Shown piece by piece: positions 12,513 through 14,177 of a DNA stretch of 14,177 nucleotides. Under the pieces are notes generated by a model, which was not told the origin of the DNA, did no database searches, and was given only the letters and a program-made list of their open reading frames with translations. The translations under genes and the position numbers were made by a program. Position 1 is the stretch's first letter; the number at the start of each line of letters is the position of its first letter. The stretch comes from Baffinella frigidus. Taxonomy: Eukaryota; Cryptophyceae; Cryptomonadales; Baffinellaceae. The stretch is from assembly GCA_026770585.1 (NCBI GenBank), contig MU646496.1, forward strand, positions 257,811 through 271,987, read 5' to 3'.

Positions 12513-13406
12513 AAGCCATTGTGGCAGGACTTGGCCAAAGCGAACTTCGAAGTTAGAAGAGGCGAACTTCTAGATTGTCAAGCTAGTGGATTTCATAAGT
12601 GGCCAGCTCTCCACTAGCCTGCTGTCAGCTTGCTACAGTCCTTCCAACGTGGTGCAGCGGCTCGTCACCGCTGCTCAAGAGACTGTGCATGCAGCTGGAA
12701 AGACAGATCAGAATCAGCTGGAGGGTCAGGATTCCAGCATGGCAGCGCCCCGAAGGTGGCAGGGCTTTAAGGCAAGCAGCGCTGGCCAATGCAGAGAATC
12801 CAAACATGTCCAGCTGGCTGAGACAAGAGGCGCGCCAGCCTCCCCGCGGTGCTGACTGCGGCAAGAGCGCTGGCGCGCGGCCATGTGACTGAAGATAGCG
12901 ATACAGGGGGCTTGTGAACTTCACTGACGCATCCGGTGACGGCCTGACTGCGTGCCACCGGACCAAAACATTGGAGCTGCAGATCCCAAAACGGATCCGC
13001 CGAATTTGGGGCCGAATCCTCCCCAGCCGTTTCGCCCACAAGGGGAGCAATTGGAGCCGTTTGCACTGGACTCGGAGTTCCCAGCCTAGCGGGGAACTCC
13101 AAGCTCAGCAGGTGTCAACTTTCGAGATTGACACCTTGACATAGATGGACCCTTTTGGACATGTAGTGTTCTAAATTCAAATTCTGCAGTACAAATCATG
13201 TTGTTTACTGATAATTACGTTCCATCTAGAAGTTCGCATTTTACAGATTCGAAGTTCGATTTGGCCAAGTCCTACAGGGGTACCTCGCTCATAAGAAACT
13301 GCCCCCCCCCCTAGGACCACCATAGGACCCTAGGCATGGTCCTACTGTAGGGTCCTAGGGGGAGGCGGTTTCTTGTGAGCGAGGTACCCCTGTACCACAT
13401 TGGCTC
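12513..13406. mobile_element. element L, about 770-bp TIR transposon-like unit
   Basis: Terminal inverted repeats of about 64 bases (12513-12577 and, with K13 removed, 13214-13406) share AGCCAWTGTGGYAGGACTTG, GCGAACTTC and GAACTTCTAGAT. Both ends are flanked by TA inside an F repeat. The interior has competing open frames on both strands (141 codons minus at 12625-13050; 89 plus at 12586-12855) and a plus-strand Pro-rich stretch (PPNLGPNPPQPFRPQGEQ, stop at 13087). No transposase is recognisable, so it is non-autonomous and may carry captured host coding sequence. Confidence 0.72.
13273..13394 (+). mobile_element. K element K13, nested in the right end of L
   Basis: 122-base near-perfect copy. 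Removing it with one TA makes the outer part of L's right repeat (CCACATTGGCT) continuous with the inner part, matching the left repeat. Confidence 0.9.
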
Positions 13407-13548
13407 TAGGTTCTTCGAGCTCCCAACATAGGCGGACACCGGAACTTGTTCTGTAGAAAGGCCATGCTTCCTTTCGGATCACATCAAGCCCCCCTCCCCT
13501 GTACAGAGGATCGCGGCAGAAGCGGCTAAAGGGTATCTCATCCTTTTG

Positions 13549-13647
13549 GTCCTTTAGGTTCTTCGAGCTCCCAACATATGCGGACACCGGAACTGGTTCT
13601 GCAGAAAAGCCATGCTTCCTTTCGGATCACATTCAGGCCCCCCGGTG
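13549..13647 (+). repeat. repeat F, copy F7
   Basis: Full F copy, 40 bases after the tail of F6 and directly followed by a short tail and G4. Confidence 0.82.
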
Positions 13648-13666
13648 CGGAGGATCGCGGCAGAAC

Positions 13667-13780
13667 CTTTAGGTCCTTTAGGTTTTCATTTCGCCCAACA
13701 TAGCCCAACGACACGCCGTTCCGTAGAAGGGATCTGCAGAGAAGGCATTTTTGCTTTCGAATCGCGTTTAGCTCTCCAGT
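13667..13780 (+). repeat. repeat G, copy G4
   Basis: Full G copy in tandem with F7, slightly diverged at its right end. Confidence 0.8.
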
Positions 13781-13914
13781 GGAGAGGCTCGTGAAGAGGG
13801 GGGATACAGGGTGGCTCTGTTGGGGTGTTTGAGGAGTCCCAAGTGGGAACACGCTCGCGCACACACCGAACCCAAGTCAGCCATTATGAGGCTCATGGTA
13901 TCCCCTGGTTGAAG

Positions 13915-13922
13915 TATAAAAG
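13915..13922 (+). promoter_or_regulatory. TATA-box-like motif
   Basis: TATAAAAG is a canonical TATA sequence, 49 bases upstream of a G-run and repeat G5. No ORF follows in the window. If real, it would drive a transcript through the G repeats. Confidence 0.25.
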
Positions 13923-13970
13923 CTCCAGCCACGGATACCCCACAAGGTGAGAGGGATTATGGGGGGGGGT

Positions 13971-14076
13971 CCTTTAGGTCCTTTAGGTTTCAATTTCTCC
14001 CAACATATGCCAACGGCACGCCCTTCCGTAGAAAGGACTGCAGAGAAAGCATTTTTGCTTTCGGATCGCGTTTCGG
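13971..14076 (+). repeat. repeat G, copy G5
   Basis: Full G copy, nearly identical to G6, which starts 119 bases later. The two look like a recent tandem duplication. Confidence 0.82.
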
Positions 14077-14089
14077 TGAACCGACTTAT

Positions 14090-14177
14090 CCTTTAGGTCC
14101 TTTAGGTTTTAATTTCTCCCAACATATGCCAACGACACGCCCTTCCGTAGAAAGGACTGCAGAGAAAGCATTTTTGC
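14090..14177 (+). repeat. repeat G, copy G6 (cut by window end)
   Basis: Matches G5 closely up to the last base of the window (..GCATTTTTGC). Confidence 0.82.

Larger units (their letters stand above)
12499..13500 (+). repeat. repeat F, copy F6, split by element L
   Basis: F begins CCTCAGGTCTTTTA (12499-12512) and resumes TAGGTTCTTCGAGCTCCC at 13407. Together they give a normal F start with TA as the duplicated target of L. Confidence 0.7.

Noticed and set aside
11530-13864. Recurring minus-strand peptides such as DVIRKEAWPFYRTSSGVRLCWELEE
   Set aside because: They are translations of F repeats. Copies shift frame, end at repeat boundaries and in G copies carry stops, so they reflect repeat copy number and not a protein family.

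Overview
This window reads as nuclear DNA of a cryptophyte alga. The strongest anchor is an intronless minus-strand gene at 5754-6104 for the alpha chain of a cryptophyte phycobiliprotein (phycoerythrin/phycocyanin alpha). It has the three-part leader expected for import through a complex plastid into the thylakoid lumen. Plant/algal-type telomere-like DNA (CCCTAAA and one-base variants) fills three internal arrays, all in the same orientation, which suggests a subtelomeric or formerly telomeric region. Coding stretches have strong G/C third positions; the surrounding DNA is mostly small mobile elements.

Layout: 1-1939 holds three short GC3-rich stretches (101-137, 903-956, 1862-1939) that fit together as exons of an unrecognised gene, with a telomere-like array and miniature elements in the putative introns. 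From about 1000 to 4510 lies a dense pile of small inverted-repeat elements. I call these K (about 122 bp, TA target duplication), C (about 100 bp, AT target duplication), R (about 100 bp) and D (a foldback). Several are inserted inside one another. 4510-5050 is AT-rich intergenic DNA with strong hairpins. 5047-5553 has a weak minus-strand ORF. 5754-6104 is the phycobiliprotein alpha gene. 6105-7300 has no convincing gene but contains a direct duplication. 7660-8408 and 9515-9930 are telomere-like arrays. Between them is a fragment of a cysteine-rich (GCC2/GCC3, ephrin-receptor-like) protein gene whose exon is split by a C element. 10016-10613 is another K/C cluster. 10723-10854 may be a terminal exon. 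11100-14177 is dominated by two related dispersed repeats, F and G, and a larger (about 770 bp) terminal-inverted-repeat element, L.

The window is most informative as a record of transposition. In several places an uninterrupted copy, a symmetrical terminal repeat or a restored reading frame shows exactly where an element inserted and what target it duplicated. The genes do not form an operon or pathway; only the alpha-chain gene looks intact. I spotted no rRNA, tRNA, CRISPR array or transposase gene. All family names other than the alpha chain and the GCC2/GCC3 domain are working labels of mine.
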